Assembly (NCBI GenBank): GCA_016928305.1
Contig: JAFGKY010000042.1
Location: forward strand, 1 to 64,000
Length of the DNA: 64,000 nucleotides
Reading direction: 5' to 3'
Source: Bacteroidales bacterium
GTDB taxonomy: Bacteria; Bacteroidota; Bacteroidia; Bacteroidales; UBA10428
A program made the position numbers and the translations under genes. Below, one piece after another: positions 43,921 through 52,505 of this stretch (its first letter is position 1; each line of letters opens with the position of its first letter). The notes under the pieces were generated by a model. That model saw only the letters and a program-made list of their open reading frames with translations, did not search any database and had not been told where the DNA came from.

Positions 43921-45007
43921 AAAAGTCAGCGATAACCGAACAGATCATTTTTATATCCTCTTCCCGAAGGCTGCAATGCACAGGCAAAGCCATACCCTTA
44001 TTATAGGTATCATTGGATACAGGGAATTCCGATTCCTTATAATTCAGGTAGCTGAAGCACGGTTGACGATGCAAGGGATAAAACATTCTTCGCGTCTGAA
44101 TACCCCTTTCTTCAAGATAAATAAGCAACGATTCCAGTTTTGGCACCAGTACATTCACCCTGAAAGGTACGAAGTTGGAATATTCGTTAAGCCCAATAAA
44201 TTTAATCCCGGGAACTCCGGCGAGGTATTTCTCATACAGGCTGTGATTCGTCAGTTTAATCTTTTCAATGGTTTCGAATTTATCCAGTTGCGCAACACCC
44301 ACGGCACATTGCAGATCTGTCATCCGGAAATTCATGCCCAGCTCCGGATGTATGAACGTTCCGCTGTTTGGACGGCCCTGATTCCGGATCATTTTTAACC
44401 GGTTGTAGATGCTTTCATCATTTGTGAGAACCACAGCCCCCTCACCGGTCGTAATTGTCTTATCCGCAAAGAAGGAAATCATTCCCACATCGCCAATGGT
44501 ACCTGTATGCCTGTTTTTGTAAAATACGCCAAATCCCTGGGCGGCATCCTCCACTACTTTTAAATGATGCTTGCGGGCAATTTCCATAACCGGATCCATA
44601 TCACACGACTGGCCGTATACATGTACCGGCATGATGGCTTTTGTATCTTTTGTAATGGCATTCTCAATTTTTGAAGGATCGATTTGCAGGTCAACCGGAT
44701 TGATATCAACAAAGACTGGATTTGCACCGGTGAATGCAATGGAGGATGCCGATGCATTGAAGGTGAAATCGGGAACAATCACTTCATCTCCTTTTTTAAT
44801 ATCCAGGGCAAGGAGCGCCAGGAATAAACCCAGTGTACCGTTGTTGGCAAACACTGCAAACTCCGCTCCGGTGAACTCTTTCAGACGGACTAAAAACTCC
44901 TGTGAAAAAGGCCCTTCCGTAACCCACCCTGTTTTAATAGCCTTTTCCAGGTTGTTGATTTCTGAATTATCAAAGAAAGGCTGGATCTGGAATATTTTAT
45001 ATGCCAT
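43904..45007 (-). CDS. DegT/DnrJ/EryC1/StrS family sugar aminotransferase
   Basis: This 367-residue PLP enzyme transfers an amino group to a keto-sugar nucleotide. Features include GTLGLFLALLALDIKKGDEV, VVEDAAQGFGVFYKNRHTG, the PLP lysine in SFFADKTITTGEGAVVLT, and GMNFRMTDLQCAVGVAQLDK. Length is typical. With the SDR and GNAT genes it forms a plausible three-step route to an N-acylated amino sugar. The start follows the methyltransferase stop by one base, showing tight coupling. Confidence 0.93.
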   Translation of the reverse strand: MAYKIFQIQPFFDNSEINNLEKAIKTGWVTEGPFSQEFLVRLKEFTGAEFAVFANNGTLGLFLALLALDIKKGDEVIVPDFTFNASASSIAFTGANPVFVDINPVDLQIDPSKIENAITKDTKAIMPVHVYGQSCDMDPVMEIARKHHLKVVEDAAQGFGVFYKNRHTGTIGDVGMISFFADKTITTGEGAVVLTNDESIYNRLKMIRNQGRPNSGTFIHPELGMNFRMTDLQCAVGVAQLDKFETIEKIKLTNHSLYEKYLAGVPGIKFIGLNEYSNFVPFRVNVLVPKLESLLIYLEERGIQTRRMFYPLHRQPCFSYLNYKESEFPVSNDTYNKGMALPVHCSLREEDIKMICSVIADFYAKFS

Positions 45008-45008
45008 A

Positions 45009-45761
45009 TTATTTATTTTTACTCAGTACAAAAATAATGGAAGAACCAAAGGGGAATCCAATGCCCAGTTGTGCAATAATCCATGTTTCAAATTTCATAA
45101 GCTGTTTCAGTATGTAGTTGACAGGTTTTGGCAAGGGTTTCAGAACGCTGGAAGTTTTAACACTTCCCGGAAACAGATTGGAATAAACAGTGGCTGCTAC
45201 AAATACGGGGAAAAGGAAAAAATTAAAATAACTCCATTGTCGAATAGTAAAGTCACATTGATATGCCAGTTGAACGAATGCCTTTCTGCTATACCTGCGC
45301 TGATGATGATAGGCCTCATCATTTTTACTCCACAACCATGGGTATGCAGGCACAATTATCAGCGCTATTCCTTCAGCCGACAACACTCTTGATATCTCAC
45401 TCATGGCCTTTACATCATCCTCCACATGCTCAACAATATCGAGGGCAGTCACAACATTGAATGATGCATCCGGAAACGGTATATCGGTAATGTCTCCAAA
45501 CTTTATCCTGTCTCCCAGCCCTCTTTCTTTGCAGAATTTTATGGCCTCGTCATCGATATCAATACCGACATAATTCAGTTGGTTGCCTTCCAGAAAATCG
45601 AGAAATGCTCCTTCGCTGGAACCGATATCAAGAATACGACGGGTTTTAATACATGCATCGAGCCGTCTTAACAACGACATTACCATTTTATTTCGTCCTT
45701 CGAAGAACCACCAGCCTTTCTTTTGCAGCAGATGTACTTTTTCAAATACCGATCGATCCAT
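45009..45761 (-). CDS. Class I SAM-dependent methyltransferase
   Basis: This 250-residue protein has the SAM-binding motif ILDIGSSEGAFLDFL, acidic strand-2 segment YVGIDIDDEAIKFC, and the ALDIVEHVEDDVKAMSEISRVL block of UbiG/UbiE-like enzymes. The C-terminus has hydrophobic segments (NFFLFPVFVAATVYS), so it may sit at the membrane. Its position in the cluster suggests a lipid-linked sugar or polyprenyl-linked acceptor. The start overlaps the preceding gene's stop as TAATG. Confidence 0.88.
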   Translation of the reverse strand: MDRSVFEKVHLLQKKGWWFFEGRNKMVMSLLRRLDACIKTRRILDIGSSEGAFLDFLEGNQLNYVGIDIDDEAIKFCKERGLGDRIKFGDITDIPFPDASFNVVTALDIVEHVEDDVKAMSEISRVLSAEGIALIIVPAYPWLWSKNDEAYHHQRRYSRKAFVQLAYQCDFTIRQWSYFNFFLFPVFVAATVYSNLFPGSVKTSSVLKPLPKPVNYILKQLMKFETWIIAQLGIGFPFGSSIIFVLSKNK

Positions 45762-47197
45762 TATGAAATGATGAACTTTCTGAACGCAATAAAACTCATA
45801 CGAAGTAACAGCAATGCATGTTTTAAGAAGCTGAAGAAGGACTGACCATAGGCTTTTGATTCACCATAGTCACGTGGCCGGTAGTGAACCGGGATTTCGG
45901 AAACTTTAAGATTGTTTTTTATGGCTCCGAATATCAGTTCAAAATCTCCAAACGGATCAAAGTCACCAAAAAAATCAATTTGTTTACGGATTTTGACATA
46001 ATTGTATTTTGAGATTGCTTTAAATCCGCACAATGTATCGGTAAACCGTTGTTTCAACAATGTTGTGAACAACATCCCAAAAAACCGGTTGCCCATGAAA
46101 TTAAACAAGGGCATAGCGCTTTTTTCCATTTTATAAATGAAACGGCTTCCGTTTATATACTCTCCCCGGTTGTTTATATAAGCTTCCCAAAAATGAATAG
46201 CTTCTTCCGGTGGGGTGGTCAGATCAGCTTCAAGCCAGATAACAAGCTCTCCTTTCGCCTCATCAAATCCGTAACGGAAAGCATCACCTTGTCCGATACC
46301 CTTTTGTTTCAGTATTTTAATATCCTTATCAGGGTATTTTGCGATCATTTCCTGAATTTTATCCACCGTATTGTCTTTTGAATGTCCTTCCACAAAAATA
46401 ATTTCTGTTTTAGAGCCCATCCTGGGCATCCTTGTAACCAGACCCTCAATATTGCCCTCTTCATCACGGCAGGTAATCACCACCGAACAAAATCTTTCGG
46501 GATTGCTTGCAAGGACCTGGGAAGGTCTTGCCACAACGATATTGTTTAAGGAAAAGCGTCTGATAAAAGGAAGGTTACCGATGAAATTATTCAGTATATA
46601 CGAGAGAACAGGCACATATTTGGGAAAGAACATAAGGTATTTTCGTTTTATTACCTGATAACCTGAAATGTACAGGAAGTTTTCAATATCATCAACGGAG
46701 AGCCAGTTTTTTATCATTTCAGGCATTTTCATTCCGATCTTTTCGCCAATTTTAATAATCGGATTCCATAACGGATTGTAAAAGTCAATGAATATCCTTG
46801 TATTTGTTGTCGACCACGATAGAGCCTTCTCAAGAAGGATCTGGATGTTTTCAATGCTTCCGGCAATTCCCGAAAGGATAATATATTCAAAAGTTTCATT
46901 TGTCTGATAGCATTCAGCATCACTCCTTATAAACTCAACAGCCGGATATTTCTGCTGTGCAATGGCAACCATTTCCTCACTGATATCGACACCCACACCA
47001 CGCGATGGGCTCAGGTTCCCTATCAGATCACCGGTGCCACATCCCAACTCCAGGATCGTCGAATTTTTCGGGATACACATTTCAAAAAACCTGAGAATTG
47101 AAGAATGATAAAACTTATTGCGCCTGTAATATTTCTTTCTTTTTTTTGCAAGATTATTATAAAAACAACGGGCTTTTTCGCCAAATGATTCAGACAT
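45761..47197 (-). CDS. Fusion of SAM methyltransferase and GT2 glycosyltransferase
   Basis: The 478-residue protein joins two enzymes. Residues of about 1-210 are a class I methyltransferase (ILELGCGTGDLIGNL, GVGVDISEEMVAIAQ). Residues of about 235-478 are a GT-A glycosyltransferase of the family 2, polyprenyl-phosphate type (CSVVITCRDEEGNIEGLV, EGHSKDNTVDKI, GQGDAFRYGFDEAKGELVIW, DTLCGFKAI, YRPRDYGESKAYG). The metal motif reads EADLTTPPE, with Glu in place of the usual first Asp. It is the first gene of the five-gene cluster. The fusion suggests that methylation and glycosyl transfer act on the same intermediate. Confidence 0.9.
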   Translation of the reverse strand: MSESFGEKARCFYNNLAKKRKKYYRRNKFYHSSILRFFEMCIPKNSTILELGCGTGDLIGNLSPSRGVGVDISEEMVAIAQQKYPAVEFIRSDAECYQTNETFEYIILSGIAGSIENIQILLEKALSWSTTNTRIFIDFYNPLWNPIIKIGEKIGMKMPEMIKNWLSVDDIENFLYISGYQVIKRKYLMFFPKYVPVLSYILNNFIGNLPFIRRFSLNNIVVARPSQVLASNPERFCSVVITCRDEEGNIEGLVTRMPRMGSKTEIIFVEGHSKDNTVDKIQEMIAKYPDKDIKILKQKGIGQGDAFRYGFDEAKGELVIWLEADLTTPPEEAIHFWEAYINNRGEYINGSRFIYKMEKSAMPLFNFMGNRFFGMLFTTLLKQRFTDTLCGFKAISKYNYVKIRKQIDFFGDFDPFGDFELIFGAIKNNLKVSEIPVHYRPRDYGESKAYGQSFFSFLKHALLLLRMSFIAFRKFIIS

Positions 47198-47237
47198 GAG
47201 CTTGAATAATTATCGGAGATTATTTGTTTGTAGGCCA

Positions 47238-47245
47238 CAAATATA
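47238..47245 (-). promoter_or_regulatory. -7 promoter element of the glycan cluster
   Basis: On the minus strand TATATTTG fits TAnnTTTG. It lies 40 bases upstream of the first gene of the cluster. No TTTG was found at the usual spacing. Confidence 0.35.
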
Positions 47246-47307
47246 ATAAATATATGTAACTACGATTTATCATAAAAATTATTTATTGATCAGCATAAAT
47301 CCAAAAT

Positions 47308-47331
47308 GATTATTTTAGTCCTAAAATAATC
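47308..47331. promoter_or_regulatory. Perfect inverted repeat before the membrane glycosyltransferase gene
   Basis: GATTATTTTAG-TC-CTAAAATAATC ends 9 bases before the ATG at 47341. It could be an operator or a leader hairpin that affects translation. It lies between divergent genes. Confidence 0.4.
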
Positions 47332-47340
47332 TCCAGCATT

Positions 47341-49383
47341 ATGGCAAACACAAGCAAGCATAATCCTGAAAAACCGGGACAGAAGAAAAGCAAACAAACT
47401 GCCATGCACGAAAATAAGCCTTATGGAAAAAAGAAACAAAGTCAGCCGAAGAAAGGATTTTTGGTCTCCACGGAGGAATTCTTTCAACGAAATCTGCTCC
47501 GGTTCTTTATAGCATCCCTTTTATTATCTGCGATTCTTGCAGGTTATTTGTTCGATGTAAAAATTGATGAAGGAGGGGATGACTCCAATTATATCCTGAT
47601 GGCATATAATTTCCTGAAAGGGAAAAGCTACCCGACCTGGCACGGGGAGTTCTATTCCATTTTCATCAGCCTTCCCATCCTGGTCTTCGGAATCAATGTG
47701 GTCGTACTAAAGATTTTTTCCTACCTGTTCATACTGGGACATCTTATTTTCTTCTACATGGCCTTCAGGAACCGGATCAGTGCGACAGCGCTGGTGATAA
47801 CCATGCTGATTGTATCCGTGAGTTCCAACATTCTGTTTTTCAGCAGCCAGACATACAGTGAAGCTATGTTTATGTTTATTCAATCCGTTGGTTTCTTTAT
47901 CTTCTTTAAACTGATGGATAAGTTGCCTGAAAACAGGCTGAATCAGATTAAATTGTGGAATTACTGGTTGTTGCTGGGTTTCACCGTTTTGGTGCTGATG
48001 CTGACGCGAAATATTGGAATTACTTTTCTGCTGGCTGTCATTATGCTTCTCATCATAGAAAAGAAGTTCTTTGCTATCCTTTACACCATAGCCGGCTACT
48101 TTGTTTTTTCAATACCCTATTCACTTTTTAAAAAGATCGTCTGGGGGATTGAGAAATCAGCGTTTTCTCAACAAATGGAAATCCTTCTATTTAAAAATCC
48201 TTATAATGCAGCGCTGGGAAAGGAAGATTTTTCGGGTATGGCAATCCGCTTTGTTGCGAATCTTAAAATGTATCTTTCCCGGTATTTCTTTTCATCGATA
48301 GGCCTGAGAGATATTGACAAAACAGAAACTTCCTTATTTCCTGCCATTATTCTTATTGTGCTTTTTCTTATCGGATTGTATTTCGCCTTCCGGCGTAACC
48401 GGTATGTTTTATTTGTCGCGTTCTACCTGGGCATCGCTATTTTCACCACCTTTGTAACCCTTAACCAGTCCTGGGGACAGCTCCGGATGATTGTTATTTA
48501 CATCCCGTTAATGGTACTGTTTTTGTTATGGACCTTTATCGAGTTAGCCGGGGTAAAAAAGCTCCGTTTCGTGTTCCCGTTGTTGTTGATTTTATGTACA
48601 TTTCTTTTCTTTAAATCACTGGGCCAGACTTTGCAAAAGGCACAAAAGAATCAGAAAGTGCTGGCAAAAACAATGAGAGGCAATCTGTATTATGGTTTTA
48701 CGCCCGACTGGCAGAACTTTCTTAAAATGAGCGAATGGGTGGGGAAAAACCTGCCGGACAGCACCGTGGTGGTCTCACGAAAACCTTCCATGTCATTCAT
48801 CTATAGCAAGGGAAAAGAATTTTACCCCATGTACAGGTTTCCCACCGAAAATGCAGATACTCTTGTTGCAAGGCTTTTAACACGGACGGGGCCGCTGATT
48901 GCTATACAACAAAATGAATTATTTGAAAAAAACATACCTTTCACTCACCAGCTGGTTACCAAGCCTTCCATAGTTGCCGTTGTCAGCCAGGAAAATGATG
49001 TATATACGTTGCATAAGGAAAGTGATGTGCTTCAACAGCCCATGGAATCATTTATTCGTCAATACCAGGTTACTACTATGGATGCTGATTCATTGCTCAG
49101 GCTTATGCATAATAACAACAAGTCTTTTTATGGAATTTCACCGGATACCTTACTCCTGACCCTCAGTAAAAATAAGGTGGAATATGCCATAGCGGCTAAT
49201 CTGCGTGCCAATCCCAAGGCTAAAACTGAACGTATCATCAACACCGTGCAACGTTACCTGTATATTATAGAAATGAAATATCCGGGTATATTCACCGTGC
49301 AACATCAGATTGGCAGCAACGATAATGAGCCCGCACTATTATATAAGATCAATTACGGTCTGTACGGAATTCATATTCCTTAG
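47341..49383 (+). CDS. Multi-span membrane protein, GT39/ArnT-like glycosyltransferase candidate
   Basis: This 680-residue protein starts with a basic, Lys- and Gln-rich cytoplasmic tail of about 55 residues. About ten membrane spans follow (to near residue 430), then a soluble C-terminal domain. The first external loop carries DEGGDDSNYILMAYNFLKG, like the acidic motif of PMT/ArnT glycosyltransferases that use polyprenyl-phosphate sugars. The closing domain includes NLPDSTVVVSRKPSMSFIYS, as in many proteins of this type. Its divergent position to the glycan cluster fits lipid or protein glycosylation, but the assignment is by fold pattern only. Confidence 0.7.
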   Translation: MANTSKHNPEKPGQKKSKQTAMHENKPYGKKKQSQPKKGFLVSTEEFFQRNLLRFFIASLLLSAILAGYLFDVKIDEGGDDSNYILMAYNFLKGKSYPTWHGEFYSIFISLPILVFGINVVVLKIFSYLFILGHLIFFYMAFRNRISATALVITMLIVSVSSNILFFSSQTYSEAMFMFIQSVGFFIFFKLMDKLPENRLNQIKLWNYWLLLGFTVLVLMLTRNIGITFLLAVIMLLIIEKKFFAILYTIAGYFVFSIPYSLFKKIVWGIEKSAFSQQMEILLFKNPYNAALGKEDFSGMAIRFVANLKMYLSRYFFSSIGLRDIDKTETSLFPAIILIVLFLIGLYFAFRRNRYVLFVAFYLGIAIFTTFVTLNQSWGQLRMIVIYIPLMVLFLLWTFIELAGVKKLRFVFPLLLILCTFLFFKSLGQTLQKAQKNQKVLAKTMRGNLYYGFTPDWQNFLKMSEWVGKNLPDSTVVVSRKPSMSFIYSKGKEFYPMYRFPTENADTLVARLLTRTGPLIAIQQNELFEKNIPFTHQLVTKPSIVAVVSQENDVYTLHKESDVLQQPMESFIRQYQVTTMDADSLLRLMHNNNKSFYGISPDTLLLTLSKNKVEYAIAANLRANPKAKTERIINTVQRYLYIIEMKYPGIFTVQHQIGSNDNEPALLYKINYGLYGIHIP

Positions 49384-49400
49384 CCCTGCAAAGAAACCGG

Positions 49401-50219
49401 ATGAATAAAAGCATCGTTCAAACCGCTGTGCTGATAGGTGCAGGTAATGTCGGATGGCACCTGGGCAATATTTTGAATGAAAAAGGGATCAAAATATTAC
49501 AGGTTATCAGCAAATCAGAATCGTCCTGTAAAGAACTTGCAACCCTGTTACAGGCCGAATATGACACACGGCTTAAAAAACTTGCCGGTGATGCAGGCAT
49601 TATCATTGTAACCGTCCCCGACACCCAAATCAATAATGTTATCGATCAGTGTGACTTCAGGGATAACCTGGTGGTACACACTGCCGGGAGCATCCCTATG
49701 AGTGTATTCAACAACAGGGCAATTAACTATGGTGTTTTTTATCCGCTGATGACCTTTACCCGTAAGAAACCGCTTAATTTTGTATCCATACCTCTGCTGA
49801 TTGAAGCCAATACGACAGCAAATTTAAATAAACTCAGTCACCTTGCCGGATTATTATCAGGAACTGTCAGTACGATAACATCAGCCCAACGAAAGATAAT
49901 ACACCTGGGAGCTGTAATTGCTTCCAATTTCTCCAATCATATGTATGCACTGGCTGAGTCCCTTTTGACACGCGAAGGTATCTCATTTGACCTGTTGAAG
50001 CCGCTTATAAGGGAAACAGCCGATAAAATAACCCGGGTATCACCCCTGTCAGCCCAGACAGGTCCGGCAGCACGGAATGACACCCGGATCCTGGAAGAAC
50101 ATCTTAAGGTGTTGGCAGAAGATCCTGAAATAGCTGAATTGTACAAGCAAATTAGTAAAAGTATCATTACTTTTGCCGGGAAGAAAAAAGATCAGGATCA
50201 AAGTAAAAACACTATATAA
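49401..50219 (+). CDS. Rossmann-fold NADP-binding protein with DUF2520
   Basis: The 272-residue protein has an NADP-binding start (VLIGAGNVGWHLGNIL) related to F420-dependent and pyrroline-carboxylate-type oxidoreductases. A DUF2520 helical domain follows (AQRKIIHLGAVIASNFSNHMYALAE, LIRETADKI). The reaction is unknown. In Bacteroidota this gene is typically next to KdsC-, UbiA- and Maf-type genes, as here, so a shared but undefined housekeeping role is likely. It starts 17 bases after the membrane glycosyltransferase gene. Confidence 0.88.
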   Translation: MNKSIVQTAVLIGAGNVGWHLGNILNEKGIKILQVISKSESSCKELATLLQAEYDTRLKKLAGDAGIIIVTVPDTQINNVIDQCDFRDNLVVHTAGSIPMSVFNNRAINYGVFYPLMTFTRKKPLNFVSIPLLIEANTTANLNKLSHLAGLLSGTVSTITSAQRKIIHLGAVIASNFSNHMYALAESLLTREGISFDLLKPLIRETADKITRVSPLSAQTGPAARNDTRILEEHLKVLAEDPEIAELYKQISKSIITFAGKKKDQDQSKNTI

Positions 50220-50370
50220 TTTTGCCATCAGAACATAAGCGTATAATAATTTTCATATAAGGATTTTGCTATAATGTATTTCAAGCCCTTTTTTGTATTT
50301 TGATGCTGCTGGTGGGAAAAACAGGCATTTGTGGCATATCTGAACATTGGATTGAATTACTGAATTTCAC

Positions 50371-50892
50371 ATGATAAACCTCAAAGAAAAATTCAGCAAA
50401 ATAAAGGCCTTTGCCTTCGACGTCGACGGGGTGTTTACAAATGGTGATGTATTGCTTCTTCCCGGGGGTGAATACGTAAGAATAATGAATATCAAAGACG
50501 GCTATGCAGTACAGTATTCCATCAAAGCCGGTTATCCGGTTGCCATAATCACAGGTGGTTTTTCAAGGATGGTCAGAAAACGCTTTACATACCTTGGCGT
50601 GAAAGATATATATATGCGTTCAATCAAGAAAACGGATGCCTTTGAAAGTTTCCGTAAAAAATACGGGCTTGACAATGAAAATATCCTGTATATGGGAGAT
50701 GATATCCCTGATTATGAAGTTATGATGCAGTCGGGATTACCTGCCTGTCCTGCCGATGCGGCACAAGAGATCAAGGAAATTTCAACCTACATCTCACATC
50801 AGCGAGGTGGTGAAGGCTGTGTGCGTGATATCATCGAACAGGTATTGCGCCTGCATGGTAAATGGATGAAAGACGGAGCTTTTCTATGGTAA
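50371..50892 (+). CDS. kdsC: KDO-8-phosphate phosphatase-like HAD hydrolase
   Basis: This 173-residue protein is a HAD-IIIA hydrolase of the KdsC type that removes phosphate from 3-deoxy-manno-octulosonate 8-phosphate during LPS core synthesis. The nucleophile motif is FAFDVDGVFTNG. The second motif is ITGGFSRMVRKR and the metal-binding motif YMGDDIPDYEVM. The absence of a cap domain and the small size fit KdsC. It overlaps the UbiA gene slightly. Other small HAD phosphatases are possible, but the family pattern is good. Confidence 0.88.
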   Translation: MINLKEKFSKIKAFAFDVDGVFTNGDVLLLPGGEYVRIMNIKDGYAVQYSIKAGYPVAIITGGFSRMVRKRFTYLGVKDIYMRSIKKTDAFESFRKKYGLDNENILYMGDDIPDYEVMMQSGLPACPADAAQEIKEISTYISHQRGGEGCVRDIIEQVLRLHGKWMKDGAFLW

Positions 50893-51857
50893 GAGCGATG
50901 GGACATATCATTCCCTTTTTTCGGCTGATACGGCTGCCTAACCTGCTGATCATTATACTTACCCAATCGCTCATCCGATGGTCACTCATGAGCCCCCTGC
51001 TGGAGGCAAAAGGATTGTCTCTCCAAATGAGCAATTCATTGTTTTTCTTAATGATGCTGGCAACAATCATGGTGACAGCCGGTGGCTATGTGATAAATGA
51101 TTATTTTGATCGTAAAATAGATACTATCAATGAACCCGATGATGTTATCGTTGGACGTTCTATCAGTTTACGCCATACCATGATGATTCATCTGGTATTA
51201 TCTACGCTGGGTGTAATATTGGGCTTTTATATTGCCTATAAAATTCATTTTATCTATCTCGGTATCCTGTTCCTTCTGGGAAGCGGAATTCTATGGTTTT
51301 ACTCAACTACCTATAAACGTCAGGTATTCATCGGGAACCTTATCATAGCCATTATGACCGGGATGATTCCCATGCTGGTATTACTGTTTGAATTACCACT
51401 GCTGTACAGCCACCTTAGCAAAGTATTGATTGAAGCGAACCTCAGCTTATCCTATGTAGTCATATGGGTAGGTGGCTTTTCAGGATTTGCCTTTATACTC
51501 ACATTGGCGCGTGAAATAATAAAAGATGCAGAAGACATTAAAGGAGATACATCATACGGTCGCAGAACCTTACCGGCAGTTGTTGGTTTCGGCATCTCAA
51601 AAGCCATTGTTATTACCCTGTTTGCCCTAACCTCAATAACATTATTTCTGATTTATTTGCTTTATCTGCCCGACAGGTTCACACTTGTCTATATCATATT
51701 GCTGCTCATTTTACCTTTGATGGCAGCCATCGTTCTCATGCTGAAAGCAAGCACCGACAAAGCATTTCATCGCATCAGCATACTGACCAAATGCATCATG
51801 ATAGCTGGCTTATTATATGCCCTTCTCGCCAATTATCTTATTCACCACTTAAAGTAA
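50886..51857 (+). CDS. UbiA family prenyltransferase
   Basis: This integral membrane protein of 323 residues and about nine spans transfers a prenyl group to a small acceptor. The aspartate-rich motifs are NDYFDRKIDTINEPD and, in the second half, REIIKDAEDIKGD. The sequence is close to the Bacteroidota and archaeal branch annotated as geranylgeranylglycerol-phosphate geranylgeranyltransferase, so an ether lipid or quinone-like product is possible. The chosen ATG has GGAG seven bases upstream and overlaps kdsC by 7 bases. An ATG 8 codons earlier and one 4 codons later are alternatives. Confidence 0.88.
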   Translation: MVRAMGHIIPFFRLIRLPNLLIIILTQSLIRWSLMSPLLEAKGLSLQMSNSLFFLMMLATIMVTAGGYVINDYFDRKIDTINEPDDVIVGRSISLRHTMMIHLVLSTLGVILGFYIAYKIHFIYLGILFLLGSGILWFYSTTYKRQVFIGNLIIAIMTGMIPMLVLLFELPLLYSHLSKVLIEANLSLSYVVIWVGGFSGFAFILTLAREIIKDAEDIKGDTSYGRRTLPAVVGFGISKAIVITLFALTSITLFLIYLLYLPDRFTLVYIILLLILPLMAAIVLMLKASTDKAFHRISILTKCIMIAGLLYALLANYLIHHLK

Positions 51858-51862
51858 TACAG

Positions 51863-52462
51863 GTGTACGATCTTGAACAGCTAAATCAATATAACATCAT
51901 CCTGGCATCCAAGTCACCCCGTCGTCATTTTTTACTGGGTGAACTGGGAATAAAATTCAACGTTGTTGCCAACCATGAGGTAGATGAGTCTTACCCCGAA
52001 TACCTGAAAGCCGAAGCTATACCTCTTTACCTGGCGAAGCTGAAAGCTCATTATTATAAACCGTTATTGGCGGAAAAAACCATTTTGATTACTGCTGATA
52101 CGATTGTATGGCTCAACAACGAACTGATAGGAAAACCACAGGACACAAACGATGCAAAAACAATGCTCAGAAAACTGTCCGGTCAGATGCATTATGTTTA
52201 TACCGGTGTTTGTATTGCATCACCGGATAAGGAAATGGTATTTTCAGCTGAATCGAAAGTTTTTTTCCGCAATCTGACCGGTGCTGAAATCGATTATTAT
52301 GTCAGCCACTATAATCCTGTTGATAAAGCAGGAGCCTATGGTATACAGGAATGGATCGGATATATCGGTGTTGAACGTATCGAAGGATCCTATTATAATG
52401 TTATGGGACTTCCGGTTCAGGAACTTTACAGCATGCTCATTCATTTTGTTGATCGGGAATAA
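51863..52462 (+). CDS. maf: Maf family nucleoside triphosphate pyrophosphatase
   Basis: This cytoplasmic enzyme of 199 residues hydrolyses non-canonical or m5UTP/dTTP-type nucleotides. Family motifs are ILASKSPRRHFLLGELGI at the N-terminus, ANHEVDESYP, ITADTIVWLNNELIGKP, and VDKAGAYGIQEWIGYI. The GTG used as start lies 5 bases after the UbiA stop and gives the normal length before ASKSPRR. An ATG at 51791 would overlap UbiA by 67 bases and add an unrelated N-terminus. Confidence 0.88.
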   Translation: MYDLEQLNQYNIILASKSPRRHFLLGELGIKFNVVANHEVDESYPEYLKAEAIPLYLAKLKAHYYKPLLAEKTILITADTIVWLNNELIGKPQDTNDAKTMLRKLSGQMHYVYTGVCIASPDKEMVFSAESKVFFRNLTGAEIDYYVSHYNPVDKAGAYGIQEWIGYIGVERIEGSYYNVMGLPVQELYSMLIHFVDRE

Positions 52463-52505
52463 CATGTCCTGTTAATAGTTTTTTTCATACTAAATTACTC
52501 CTGTA

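Noticed and set aside
44571-45392. 273-codon plus-strand frame
   Set aside because: It spans the antisense of two well-supported genes (aminotransferase and methyltransferase) and shows no domain.
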